From the NCBI GenBank assembly GCA_022565665.1, contig JAIUMI010000003.1, positions 124,001-188,000 of the forward strand: a stretch of 64,000 bases of DNA, in the 5' to 3' direction. Numbering within the stretch: position 1 is the stretch's first letter; the number at the start of each line of letters is the position of its first letter. The DNA is from Glycocaulis sp. Its GTDB lineage: Bacteria > Pseudomonadota > Alphaproteobacteria > Caulobacterales > Maricaulaceae. Shown here one piece after another: positions 27,208 to 35,393 of this stretch. The translations under genes were made by a program, and so were the position numbers. The notes under the pieces were generated by a model that worked only from the letters and a program-made list of their open reading frames with translations, was not told the origin of the DNA and did not search any database.

Positions 27208-27690
27208 ATGAATTTACTGAAATGTCTTTCGGTCGCGGCTGTTGCATTAAGTTTATCGGCCTGCGGTACTATTACGCGTGGAAGCAACGACACTTGGGTG
27301 GTGGAGACTACGCCTTCAGGGGCGTCGGTTTCAACATCCAATGGCTTTCACTGCCGGTCAACGCCTTGCGGAATTCGCATGCCCCGACGTTCGGAGTTCG
27401 TCGCTACAATAGAGCTTGAAGGCTATCACACCCACGAAGCCACGGTTACATATGGAGCTTCAACAGGTGGCGGCACTGCGATGGCCGGTAACGTTCTGCT
27501 GGGTGGCATTATCGGCGCCGGAATCGACGCCGGAACGGGCGCGATGAACGATCTTCGCCCAAATCCGTTGCAAGTAACGCTTCGCCCATTGCCCGAAGCA
27601 AGCGCTGTAGTTTCGGAGAGAGCGGTTGACGACACGGACTCTGATGCCTCGGATGGGGCGGAAGACGAAGATGAGGCGACCTCACGGTAG
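27208..27690 (+). CDS. Lipoprotein with a PEGA-like N-terminal domain (unknown function)
   Basis: About 160 residues. A lipoprotein signal peptide ends at the lipobox LSLSAC, so the mature protein begins at Cys and is anchored by lipid. The next part, VVETTPSGASVSTSNGFHC and ELEGYHTHEATV, resembles PEGA-type beta-domains found in surface proteins. A glycine-rich hydrophobic segment (VLLGGIIGAGIDAGTG) and an acidic tail (DDTDSDASDGAEDEDEATSR) follow. ATG at 27208 was chosen for its GGGGAG ribosome binding site and good signal peptide. Codon use is less GC-rich than its neighbours, which hints at different ancestry. Confidence 0.75.
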   Translation: MNLLKCLSVAAVALSLSACGTITRGSNDTWVVETTPSGASVSTSNGFHCRSTPCGIRMPRRSEFVATIELEGYHTHEATVTYGASTGGGTAMAGNVLLGGIIGAGIDAGTGAMNDLRPNPLQVTLRPLPEASAVVSERAVDDTDSDASDGAEDEDEATSR

Positions 27691-27845
27691 ATCATCAGCA
27701 AATACAACGTAAGCGATCACGCAAGCGCGCTGGAATTGCGTCAACCAATTATTGGCACGATATCGTTGATCCTGGCGGCAATCGCACGCCAAGGAGATCG
27801 GGCCGCATTTGGACCGGCGCGGGACTCTTGCGGGAGGTGGCCGTT

Positions 27846-27896
27846 CTGGGTCCCGGCTCGGGGACCGGGACCCCGGTTGGTGCCATTCAGGAAGCC
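27846..27896 (-). repeat. R3 palindromic repeat, half copy
   Basis: On the minus strand this reads ACCGGGGTCCCGGTCCCCGA and continues GCCGGGACCCA, matching the second half of the R3 copies at 8897 and 30147. The first half is missing. Confidence 0.6.
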
Positions 27897-27934
27897 TGGC
27901 AAGTTCAACACTGACCTCTCCGCCGAGGAGTCAG

Positions 27935-28023
27935 CCCGGCCCCGTAAGGGGCCACTAGGCCGAATGGCCGCCCGCGCCAGTGCGCGGAACATCGCAACGC
28001 GGATGCGTTGCGGAACTAAAGAC
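27935..28023 (-). repeat. R1 multi-hairpin element, copy C (truncated)
   Basis: Read on the minus strand: GCAACGC/GCGTTGC loop ATCC (28011-27994), CCGCGC/GCGCGG loop ACTG, GGCC/GGCC loop ATTC, and GGCCCC/GGGGCC loop TTAC. The sequence GTCTTTAGT before hairpin 1 is shared with copy A. The 3' part with hairpins 5 and 6 and the tail is absent. Confidence 0.8.
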
Positions 28024-28120
28024 CTCCCCCTGCATCATGACTGGCCATAAGGCCCGCCCGCCTGTATGAGGGCGCGCGAAAAGAACACTCAAGCTCCCCA
28101 GACGTCAGGAACACCGCCCC

Positions 28121-29947
28121 ATGACCTTCCCGGTCGAGAAACTGCGCAACATCGCCATCGTCGCCCACGTCGATCACGGCAAGACCACGCTCGTCGACAA
28201 GCTTCTGCGCCAGTCCGGCACGCTCGGCTCTCGCGGCGAGGAAGTCGAAAGGGTGATGGATTCCAACGATCTGGAAAAAGAGCGCGGCATCACCATCCTG
28301 GCCAAGAACACGGCCGTGACCTGGGGCGAGTGGCGCATCAACATTGTCGACACGCCCGGCCACGCCGATTTCGGCGGCGAGGTGGAGCGCGTGCTCTCCA
28401 TGGTCGATTCGGTGCTGCTGCTAGTCGATGCGGTGGACGGGCCGATGCCGCAGACCACCTTCGTGACGAAGAAGGCGCTGGCGCTGGGCCTCAAACCCAT
28501 CGTGGTCATCAACAAGATCGACCGGCCGAGCGCGCGCCCGGACTGGGTGGTGGACCAGACCTTCGACCTGTTTGACCGGCTGGGCGCCAATGACGAGCAG
28601 ATGGACTTTCCGGTCGTCTACGCTTCCGCCCTGCAGGGCTTTGCGACGCTCGATGCCAATACCCAGACCGACAATATGGACGCGCTGTTCCAGACCATTG
28701 TGGAGCGGGTCTCGCCCCCCGATGTGGACCCGAACGCCCCGCTCCAGCTTCAGGTCTCCGCGCTCGATTATTCCAGCTATACCGGCGTGATCGGCATTGG
28801 CCGCATCCGGCGCGGCAAGCTGGCCAAGAACCAGCAGGTTGCGATTGCGGGCGCGGACGGCAAGACGCGCAAAGGAAAAGTGCTGCAGGTGTTTGGTTTC
28901 CACGGGCTGGAGCGCGTGGAAATGGATAGCGCCAGCGCGGGCGATATCGTCACCTTCTCCGGCATTGATCCGCTCAACATTTCCGACACGCTGTGCGATC
29001 CCGAACACGTGGAGGCCCTGCCCGCCCTGGTGGTCGACGAGCCGACCATCTCCATGACCTTCCAGGTGAACGATTCCCCTTTTGCGGGGCGCGAAGGCAA
29101 GTTCGTCACCTCGCGCAATATCAAGGAGCGCCTCGACCGCGAGCTGATCCACAATGTGGCGCTGCGCGTGCAGCAGCTTGACGATGCCGACAAGTTCAAG
29201 GTCTCCGGCCGGGGCGAGCTGCACCTCTCGATCCTGATCGAGACAATGCGCCGCGAAGGCTTTGAGCTCGCGGTCGGTCGTCCCGAAGTGATCACGAAGA
29301 TCGTCGACGGGGTGGAGAGCGAGCCCTATGAGACGCTGACCATCGATGTGGAAGAAATCCACCAGGGCGGCGTGATGGAGCGCCTCGGCTCGCGCAAGGC
29401 CGAGATGAAGAACATGGTGCCCGATGGCAATGGCCGGGTGCGCCTTGACTATATCGTCCCCACGCGCGGCCTGATCGGCTTCCGCTCAGAGTTCCTCACC
29501 CTCACGCAAGGCTCCGGCCTGATGTTCCACGCCTTTGACCATTACGGCCCCAAACAGGCCGGCGAGGTGGGCCAGCGGCCCAAGGGCGCGATCATCTCCA
29601 TGGAGACCGGCAAGGCGCTGGCCTATGCGCTGTGGAATATCCAGGAGCGCGGCAAGCTGTTCATCGGCCACGCCACGGAAGTCTATGAGGGCATGATCAT
29701 CGGCGTGAACGCGCGCGAAGAAGACATGATCGTGAACCCGCTCAAAGGCAAGAAGCTCACCAATATCCGCGCCGCCGGCGCGGATGAGGCCGTTGTGCTG
29801 GTGCCGCCCATCCGGGTGACGCTGGAATTCGCCCTTGAGTTCATCAACGATGATGAACTGGTCGAGGTGACGCCGCAATCCATCCGCATCCGGAAAAAAC
29901 TGCTGCTGGAGCACGAGCGCAAGAAGGCCAGCCGCGAGAAGGCGTGA
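28121..29947 (+). CDS. typA: Ribosome-associated translational GTPase TypA/BipA
   Basis: A 608-residue GTPase of the EF-G family that binds ribosomes and helps assembly and growth under stress. The G domain shows [10 protein letters not shown] (G1), the ERGITI switch, [14 protein letters not shown] (G3) and [10 protein letters not shown] (G4). EF-G-like domains 2, 3 and 5 follow, and the TypA-specific C-terminal domain carries [12 protein letters not shown] and [20 protein letters not shown]. Length is normal. It is flanked on both sides by R1 repeats (copies C and B), in opposite orientation to each other. Confidence 0.96.
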   Translation: MTFPVEKLRNIAIVAHVDHGKTTLVDKLLRQSGTLGSRGEEVERVMDSNDLEKERGITILAKNTAVTWGEWRINIVDTPGHADFGGEVERVLSMVDSVLLLVDAVDGPMPQTTFVTKKALALGLKPIVVINKIDRPSARPDWVVDQTFDLFDRLGANDEQMDFPVVYASALQGFATLDANTQTDNMDALFQTIVERVSPPDVDPNAPLQLQVSALDYSSYTGVIGIGRIRRGKLAKNQQVAIAGADGKTRKGKVLQVFGFHGLERVEMDSASAGDIVTFSGIDPLNISDTLCDPEHVEALPALVVDEPTISMTFQVNDSPFAGREGKFVTSRNIKERLDRELIHNVALRVQQLDDADKFKVSGRGELHLSILIETMRREGFELAVGRPEVITKIVDGVESEPYETLTIDVEEIHQGGVMERLGSRKAEMKNMVPDGNGRVRLDYIVPTRGLIGFRSEFLTLTQGSGLMFHAFDHYGPKQAGEVGQRPKGAIISMETGKALAYALWNIQERGKLFIGHATEVYEGMIIGVNAREEDMIVNPLKGKKLTNIRAAGADEAVVLVPPIRVTLEFALEFINDDELVEVTPQSIRIRKKLLLEHERKKASREKA

Positions 29948-29950
29948 TTT

Positions 29951-30120
29951 GGGTTCCGCAACGCATCCGCGTTGCGATGTTCCGCGCATTGGCGCGGGCG
30001 GCCGTTCGGCCTAGCGGCCCCTGACGGGGCCGGACTGCCCCCCGGCGCGCAGCGCCGCAAGCGCGACCGCGCGCCCGCAGCGTCAGCGAGGAGCGACGCA
30101 CGGATGTGCGGAGCATGCGG
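29951..30120 (+). repeat. R1 multi-hairpin element, copy B
   Basis: Hairpins in order: GCAACGC/GCGTTGC loop ATCC (29958-29975), CCGCGC/GCGCGG loop ATTG, GGCC/GGCC loop GTTC, GGCCCC/GGGGCC loop TGAC, CGGCGC/GCGCCG loop GCA, and GCGCG/CGCGC loop ACCG. The shared tail AGCGAGGAGCGACGCACGGA follows. Hairpins 4 and 5 are in the reverse order relative to copy A. With the R3 copy just downstream it fills most of the 331-base gap between convergent typA and astB. Confidence 0.85.
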
Positions 30121-30146
30121 AAAAATGGGCTGGGCACCAGAAAAGG

Positions 30147-30228
30147 ATGGATCCCGGGTCAAACCCGGGAACCCGGTTGAGAGGTAAGCGCAGAAACACC
30201 GGGGCCCCGGCCCCCGAGCCGGGGTCCA
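30147..30228 (+). repeat. R3 palindromic repeat, copy 2
   Basis: Starts ATGGATCCCGGGTCAAACCC and contains a strong hairpin formed by CACCGGGGCCCCGGC and its partner, as in copy 1 at 8897. A further palindrome, ATCCCCGCCTGCGCGGGGAT, lies at about 30239-30258. The rest of the gap to the astB stop codon at 30279 holds nothing that I recognise. Confidence 0.7.
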
Positions 30229-30278
30229 TACGCGCTGTATCCCCGCCTGCGCGGGGATGACGCGGTGGGGTGCGCGCC

Positions 30279-31619
30279 CTACCCCCGCTGGAAGCTGTAG
30301 AAATCGCCGCCAAGGCCCATGATAGACGTCAGCTCGTCGAGCGCGCGCTGGCTTTCGCCCACAAGGGCCGGATCGGCGAGATCGGCAGGCGAGAGCGTTT
30401 CGCGGTAATGCTTTTTCGCCCAAGCGGTCAGCTTGGCATAGAGCGCATCATCCAGCATCACGCCCGGGTTTACCGTCGCCAGCTCGGTCTTGGTCAGCAC
30501 CACGCGCAGGCGCAGACAGGCCGGCCCGCCGCCATTGCGCATGGACTGGCGCACATCGGCATATTCCACCCGGCCAATCGGCCCATTGCCGGCCACCATG
30601 CGCTCACAATAGGCGCGGGTGGAGGCGGTCTCTTCAGTCTCCTTCGGGGCGAGCAGCACCATCCGGTCCTCGCCCGGCCAGCTTAAAAGCTGAGAGTTGA
30701 AGATATAGGAGGTGATGGCATCACCGATCGGCACCTCCGCCTCTGGCACTTCCACGAACACCGGATCGAACAGGCCCTTGGCGGAGGCGCGGATCGCGTC
30801 GGTCACGGCCTCGGTATCGTCGAAGGCCTGCTCATGGAAGAACAGGACCGGGCCATTGCCCACGCACACCACATCATTGTGGAAGGCCCCGGCATCGATG
30901 GCGGCACGTGACTGGCGCACGATGACAGTGCGTTCAGGGTCGAGGCCATGGCGGCGGGCAATCGCCTCACAGGCCTGCTTGGTCTGACGCGCGGGGAATC
31001 GGCCCTGCCAGTGCTCGAACGCATCGCGGCCATAGACGAGAAGCTCCACGCCCGGCGCGCCATGCTCGGCGCACAGCCGCACATGATTGGCCGCGCCCTC
31101 ATCGCCAAACGCCGCCTGCATGGGCAGCGGGTCATGCACCGCAAAGCGCGTCTCATCGGGGAAAATCGCGCGCAGGGCCCGCGCCGTCTGCGGGCCTTCT
31201 ATGGAACGGTGCAGGGTGGAGAGGAGGTTGGCCGCGCTGAAATGCAGCCGCCCGTCCGCCGTGTCGGCGCTGGGCGAGACGGTTGCGGCATTCGCCGCCC
31301 ACATCGGGCTGGCAGAGGCCATGTTGCGCGCCAGAACCGGGGCGCGGCGGGCGGCCGCCTCCCAGACCTGCGCATCACTGCCGGTAAAGCCGAGAGCGCG
31401 CAGACCGGGAATGAAGGGGCGCTCATGGGGCGGCAGGAAGCCCTGCACCAGACCGGCATCGGCCAGACGCTTGGCTTTGGCGAGCCCCTCCAGCACACCG
31501 GCGCGCGGGGCGGAGACCAGCCCGGCATTCTTCGCGCTCGCCAGATTGCCTTCGGCGAGGCCTGCATAATTGTGCGTCGGGCCGACCAGCCCGTCGAAAT
31601 TGGCTTCGATGGTGGTCAT
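30279..31619 (-). CDS. astB: N-succinylarginine dihydrolase
   Basis: A 446-residue enzyme of the arginine succinyltransferase pathway that converts N2-succinylarginine to N2-succinylornithine, CO2 and ammonia. The start ANFDGLVGPTHNYAGLAEGN is diagnostic. The amidinotransferase-fold catalytic residues lie in blocks such as FHNDVVCVGNG, which carries the active His. The C-terminal MRNGGGPACLRLRVVL includes the catalytic Cys. Length equals that of E. coli AstB. ATG at 31619 overlaps the astD stop codon by four bases, so astA, astD and astB are coupled. Confidence 0.96.
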   Translation of the reverse strand: MTTIEANFDGLVGPTHNYAGLAEGNLASAKNAGLVSAPRAGVLEGLAKAKRLADAGLVQGFLPPHERPFIPGLRALGFTGSDAQVWEAAARRAPVLARNMASASPMWAANAATVSPSADTADGRLHFSAANLLSTLHRSIEGPQTARALRAIFPDETRFAVHDPLPMQAAFGDEGAANHVRLCAEHGAPGVELLVYGRDAFEHWQGRFPARQTKQACEAIARRHGLDPERTVIVRQSRAAIDAGAFHNDVVCVGNGPVLFFHEQAFDDTEAVTDAIRASAKGLFDPVFVEVPEAEVPIGDAITSYIFNSQLLSWPGEDRMVLLAPKETEETASTRAYCERMVAGNGPIGRVEYADVRQSMRNGGGPACLRLRVVLTKTELATVNPGVMLDDALYAKLTAWAKKHYRETLSPADLADPALVGESQRALDELTSIMGLGGDFYSFQRG

Positions 31620-33070
31620 TGGTCTATGCCCTTGATGGGGAGGGTTTCCAGCTTCGGCGCGGCCTGCGTGGCGACTGGGTAGACGCAATAGTCAGCCGCA
31701 TAATACGCGCTGGGGCGCAGGTTTCCGGACTGGCCCGGCCCGCCAAACGGCATGGACGAGGCTGCCCCCGGCACGGGCCGGTTCCAGTTGACGATCCCGG
31801 CGCGTGAACCCGCCCAGAAGCGCTTCCACAAGGCTTCGTCATCGCTGACAAGCCCTGCGGCAAGCCCATAGGCGGTGTTGTTGGCTTCTTTCAGGACATC
31901 CTCGAAGTTCTTTGCACGGCGCACCTGCAAAAGAGGTCCGAACACTTCCTCGTCCGGCGTTTCGATGCCGGTGACATCGATCAATGACGGGCTGACGAAA
32001 GCGGGGCCGTGATCGAGAATCTTCGCGCGCACCAGCACCTTGCCGCCCGCTGTCTCCAGCGCATCCTGCGCGGCGATCACCGCACCCGCCGCCCGGTCCG
32101 TCACCACGGGGCCCATGAAGGGCTCCGGGCTCGCATTCCATGCCCCGATGGTAAGGCGCGAGGCAAAGTCCGCGACATGGGAAAGGATCGCGTCCCCGGC
32201 CGCACCGTCCGGCACTATCAGGCGGCGCGCGCAGGAGCAGCGCTGACCGGCGCTGATATAGGCCGAGAGCACCGCGATGCGGGCGGCGGCCCCTGCATCC
32301 TGTGCGTCCCAGATCACCAGCGGGTTATTGCCGCCCATTTCCAGCGCGAGCTGCACGCCCGTGCGGCCTGCAAATTTCCTGTGGATGAAGGAGCCGGTCG
32401 CCCAGGAACCGGTAAAGAGCACGCCATCGAGCTCTGCATCATCCAGCGCCGCAGCGCCGGTCTCGCGCGCGCCCTGCACGAGATTGAGAACGCCTGCGGG
32501 CAGGCCTGCCTCGGCCCAACATCTTGCCATCAGCGCGCCGACGGCAGGGGTAAGCTCGGAGGGCTTGAAGACAATCGTATTGCCCGCCAGCAGGGCCGGG
32601 ACGATATGACCATTGGGCAGATGGGCGGGGAAATTGTATGGCCCCAGCACGAACATCACGCCCAGCGGCTTGTGGTTCAGAACCGCTTCACCGAACGCTG
32701 ATGCCTCCACACGGCGGCCCGTGCGCTCCGCATACGCCTTGATCGAGATGTCGACCTTGGCGGGCAGCAATCCGGCTTCCGCTTCGGCTTCCCACAAGGG
32801 TTTGCCGGTCTCGCGCGCGATGAGCTCGGCAAACTCGGCCTTGCGCGCCGTGGTGACCTCTTTGAACGCCAGCACGATGGCCTTGCGCGCTTCAAACCCC
32901 ATCAACGCCCAGCCGGCAAAGGCGGAGCGGGCAGCGGCGAAGGCGGCGCGCACCTGTGAGGGAGCAGCGGCATTGCCCTGCCAGACAGCCTTACGCGATG
33001 CCGGATCCAGCGACGTAAAGGCTTCGCCCTCACCGTCCTGCCACTCGCCTGCGATAAACGCTCCGCTCAT
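31616..33070 (-). CDS. astD: Succinylglutamate-semialdehyde dehydrogenase
   Basis: A 484-residue NAD-dependent aldehyde dehydrogenase that oxidises N-succinylglutamate semialdehyde to N-succinylglutamate in arginine catabolism. LALEMGGNNPLV supplies the general base Glu, GQRCSCARRL the catalytic Cys, and VLFTGSWATGS the cofactor-binding turn. The MGGNN variant and the gene order astA-astD-astB distinguish it from other aldehyde dehydrogenases. ATG at 33070 overlaps the astA stop (ATGA). Another ATG four codons upstream at 33082 is less likely. Confidence 0.95.
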   Translation of the reverse strand: MSGAFIAGEWQDGEGEAFTSLDPASRKAVWQGNAAAPSQVRAAFAAARSAFAGWALMGFEARKAIVLAFKEVTTARKAEFAELIARETGKPLWEAEAEAGLLPAKVDISIKAYAERTGRRVEASAFGEAVLNHKPLGVMFVLGPYNFPAHLPNGHIVPALLAGNTIVFKPSELTPAVGALMARCWAEAGLPAGVLNLVQGARETGAAALDDAELDGVLFTGSWATGSFIHRKFAGRTGVQLALEMGGNNPLVIWDAQDAGAAARIAVLSAYISAGQRCSCARRLIVPDGAAGDAILSHVADFASRLTIGAWNASPEPFMGPVVTDRAAGAVIAAQDALETAGGKVLVRAKILDHGPAFVSPSLIDVTGIETPDEEVFGPLLQVRRAKNFEDVLKEANNTAYGLAAGLVSDDEALWKRFWAGSRAGIVNWNRPVPGAASSMPFGGPGQSGNLRPSAYYAADYCVYPVATQAAPKLETLPIKGIDQ

Positions 33071-34077
33071 ATGCGCACCCATGCCCTGACCCTGTCTCCT
33101 TGCGTCACGTCCAGCGCGCGGGCGAGATCGGCGTCCAGCGCGATATGTGTGTCATTGATCGTAATCTCGCCGAAAGCGCAGCGGAAATCGCTCATGCGCT
33201 CATTCGACACCATGGCCTGCACCACCTCGCCGGAAGCCGCGCCCACCTCGCGCACCACGCCTTCCTTGATGGTGCGGATCTTGTCGGCGGGGCAGTCCAC
33301 CAGCGGGCCGCCATCAAAGATATCGACATAGCGGTGATACTCGAACCCTTCCCATTCCAGCAGCTTGCGCGCATTCACGCCGTGCGGATGGGTGACCCCG
33401 ATCACGTCCCTGACCGTCTTGGGCAGCAGGTCGAGATAGATCGGATGGGTGGGCATCAGATCGAGGATGAACTGGTTATCGGTCGAAGCGCTAAGCCGGT
33501 CCGCCTCGTCAAAACTCATGCGGAAGAAGGGGTGGCTGACATGATCGAAGAAGACCGAATTGCCCTTCTCATCGACCACGCCGCGCAGCTCTGCCACCAC
33601 GCGCTCACCGAAGCGGGAGCGGTCGGTGCCGATCAGCATGTAGCGGGACTGCGCCATCAGGCGTCCTGCCCCGCGCCCGCGCTGGCTGTCCAGCACGAAA
33701 AGCGAGCCCACTTCCGAACAGCCCGCAAAATCATTGACCAGCAGCATCGCATCCATGTCGAAGCGCTTGCCCGCTTCTTTTGATGCTTGCGCGAAGGTCA
33801 TGATCTTGAAGTCGAAATACGGCTTCTTGATCCCGACACCGGCCTTCACCGCCGAGGTGCCGACCACCTCACCGGTTTCGGTATCCTCCAGCATGAGCTG
33901 GTAGATGGCGTCGGACCTGTCGGCGATCTGGCCATTGAACGCCGCTTCGGAGTTCAAAAGCTTGGCCGCCAGCGCGTCCGGGCTCACCGCCAGGCTGGTA
34001 AAGCCGGGACCGGACGCGGCGGCCAGCGCGGTGAAGGCGGCATGGTCTGAGGAACGTGCAGCACGAACCAGAAGCAT
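33067..34077 (-). CDS. astA: Arginine N-succinyltransferase
   Basis: A 336-residue GNAT-related enzyme that transfers succinyl from succinyl-CoA to the alpha-amino group of arginine, the first step of the AST pathway. MLLVRAARSSDHAAFTALA is the typical start, and GSLFVLDSQRGRGAGRLM is the acyl-CoA-binding block. FFDHVSHPFFRMSFDEADRL is also characteristic. ATG at 34077 has an AGGAAA ribosome binding site, and the open frame above it overlaps the next gene. No astC aminotransferase is present in the window. Confidence 0.95.
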   Translation of the reverse strand: MLLVRAARSSDHAAFTALAAASGPGFTSLAVSPDALAAKLLNSEAAFNGQIADRSDAIYQLMLEDTETGEVVGTSAVKAGVGIKKPYFDFKIMTFAQASKEAGKRFDMDAMLLVNDFAGCSEVGSLFVLDSQRGRGAGRLMAQSRYMLIGTDRSRFGERVVAELRGVVDEKGNSVFFDHVSHPFFRMSFDEADRLSASTDNQFILDLMPTHPIYLDLLPKTVRDVIGVTHPHGVNARKLLEWEGFEYHRYVDIFDGGPLVDCPADKIRTIKEGVVREVGAASGEVVQAMVSNERMSDFRCAFGEITINDTHIALDADLARALDVTQGDRVRAWVRI

Positions 34078-34094
34078 GTGGGTTTCCTGTCCGG

Positions 34095-35357
34095 TCAGAG
34101 AGACCGCGCGAGCGCGCGGGCCTCGCGGGCGTTGAACTCGCCCTTGGCAAACTTCATGAGCATTATGGCAGAAAGCTTTGTCTTTTCTGCGAAACTGGAA
34201 AGCTTGGCGATCTCGCGAGAGGAATGGATATCCGCGCCGCGCACCCCCAGCGTATCGACATTGGGACAGCCAGAGGCCCACAGATTATTGCCCTCGCACA
34301 CGCCGCCTGTGTCCTTCCACTGAATGTCCAGACCGATCGGGCGGCCCGCCTCGCGCGTCCATTCGAACATGCGCAAATTGGACGGGCTCATGGGCTTTGG
34401 CGGACGGGTAAAGCCGCCATGGAGATCAGCAAAAATGCCCTCGCGCTGATTGGTGTCGGCCACAGCGCGGGCGAGCTCCGCCTTCACCCAGGCCGCATCC
34501 TCTTCATCACCGACGCGTACATTGAAGCGCACAACACCGATATCGGGCACCACGTTCGGCGCGCCGCCACCATCAATGCGCGAGACATTGATCGTCACCG
34601 CCGGGCGCTCGCCATTGAGCCGGTCAATCTTCTCGGCAAAGGCCGCCGCTGCGACAATGGCATTGCGACCCAGATGATGTTCACGGCCCGCATGAGCCGC
34701 CTTGCCTTTCACCCGCAGCGAGAAATTGCCCGAGCCCTTGCGTGCCCCTGCCAGCGAGCCGTCGGCCAGCGCCGGTTCATAGGTCATGCCGATATCGGCG
34801 CGCTTTCCAAGCTCTGCGAGGATTGGGCCGGAGCCGAGCGAGCCGATCTCCTCATCCGGGCTGATCAGCACGTCATAGCCAATCGCGCTCGCCCACGGGC
34901 TGCGCTCCAGCGCCAGCAAAGCGTGCAGCATGACCAGAAGCCCCCCCTTCATGTCGGCCACGCCCGGCCCGTTCAGCGTATCCTCGTCCAGCATCTGCCA
35001 GTTCTGGAACGGGTGATCGGCAGCAAACACCGTGTCGGAATGGCCGGTCAGCACGATGCGGATGGGCGCATCGGGCCGCTGGCTGATTTTCAGCGCGGGC
35101 GTGTAGTCTACGTCGACGATCTCGCCATCATTCGTCACCGTCTGGGAAGATGGCAGCTCGACCGGCTCGATCCGCGCCTCAAGCTCGGCAAAGGCTTCGG
35201 TCAGGCGCGCGCGCATGACCTCCAGCCCGTCCGCATTGCGGCTGCCGGTATTGATCGCGGCCCAGTCCTTGACCGTGGCGATCATGCCGTCCGCACGGGT
35301 GTCCACCCAGTCCAGAATGGCCGTCTCTTCCGCCGACAATGTGATGGCGCGGTTCAA
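34095..35357 (-). CDS. M20-family metallohydrolase (CPG2-like) linked to the ast genes
   Basis: About 420 residues with the M20 peptidase pattern: TGHSDTV (His106, Asp108), GVADMKGG (Asp135), the catalytic ISPDEEIGS (Glu169/170), a dimerisation domain with KAAHAGREHHLGRNAI, and a final His in GADIHSSREI. The family hydrolyses amide bonds, and carboxypeptidase G2 relatives release glutamate. It lies 17 bases before astA on the same strand. No astE is seen here, so it may carry out the last step, desuccinylation of N-succinylglutamate. That is inference. A TTG at 35357 with AGGGAG upstream was chosen. Another TTG at 35384 would add nine residues. Confidence 0.85.
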   Translation of the reverse strand: MNRAITLSAEETAILDWVDTRADGMIATVKDWAAINTGSRNADGLEVMRARLTEAFAELEARIEPVELPSSQTVTNDGEIVDVDYTPALKISQRPDAPIRIVLTGHSDTVFAADHPFQNWQMLDEDTLNGPGVADMKGGLLVMLHALLALERSPWASAIGYDVLISPDEEIGSLGSGPILAELGKRADIGMTYEPALADGSLAGARKGSGNFSLRVKGKAAHAGREHHLGRNAIVAAAAFAEKIDRLNGERPAVTINVSRIDGGGAPNVVPDIGVVRFNVRVGDEEDAAWVKAELARAVADTNQREGIFADLHGGFTRPPKPMSPSNLRMFEWTREAGRPIGLDIQWKDTGGVCEGNNLWASGCPNVDTLGVRGADIHSSREIAKLSSFAEKTKLSAIMLMKFAKGEFNAREARALARSL

Positions 35358-35393
35358 GGCGTGCTCCCTGCCCTGCTTTTTCAATGTTCCAGT

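Larger units (their letters stand above)
27691..28120 (+). other. Repeat-filled intergenic region before typA
   Basis: 430 bases without a credible gene. It contains half of an R3 repeat (about 27846-27896) and a truncated R1 element (27935-28023), both in minus orientation. Only about 95 bases separate the last repeat from the typA start. Confidence 0.7.
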
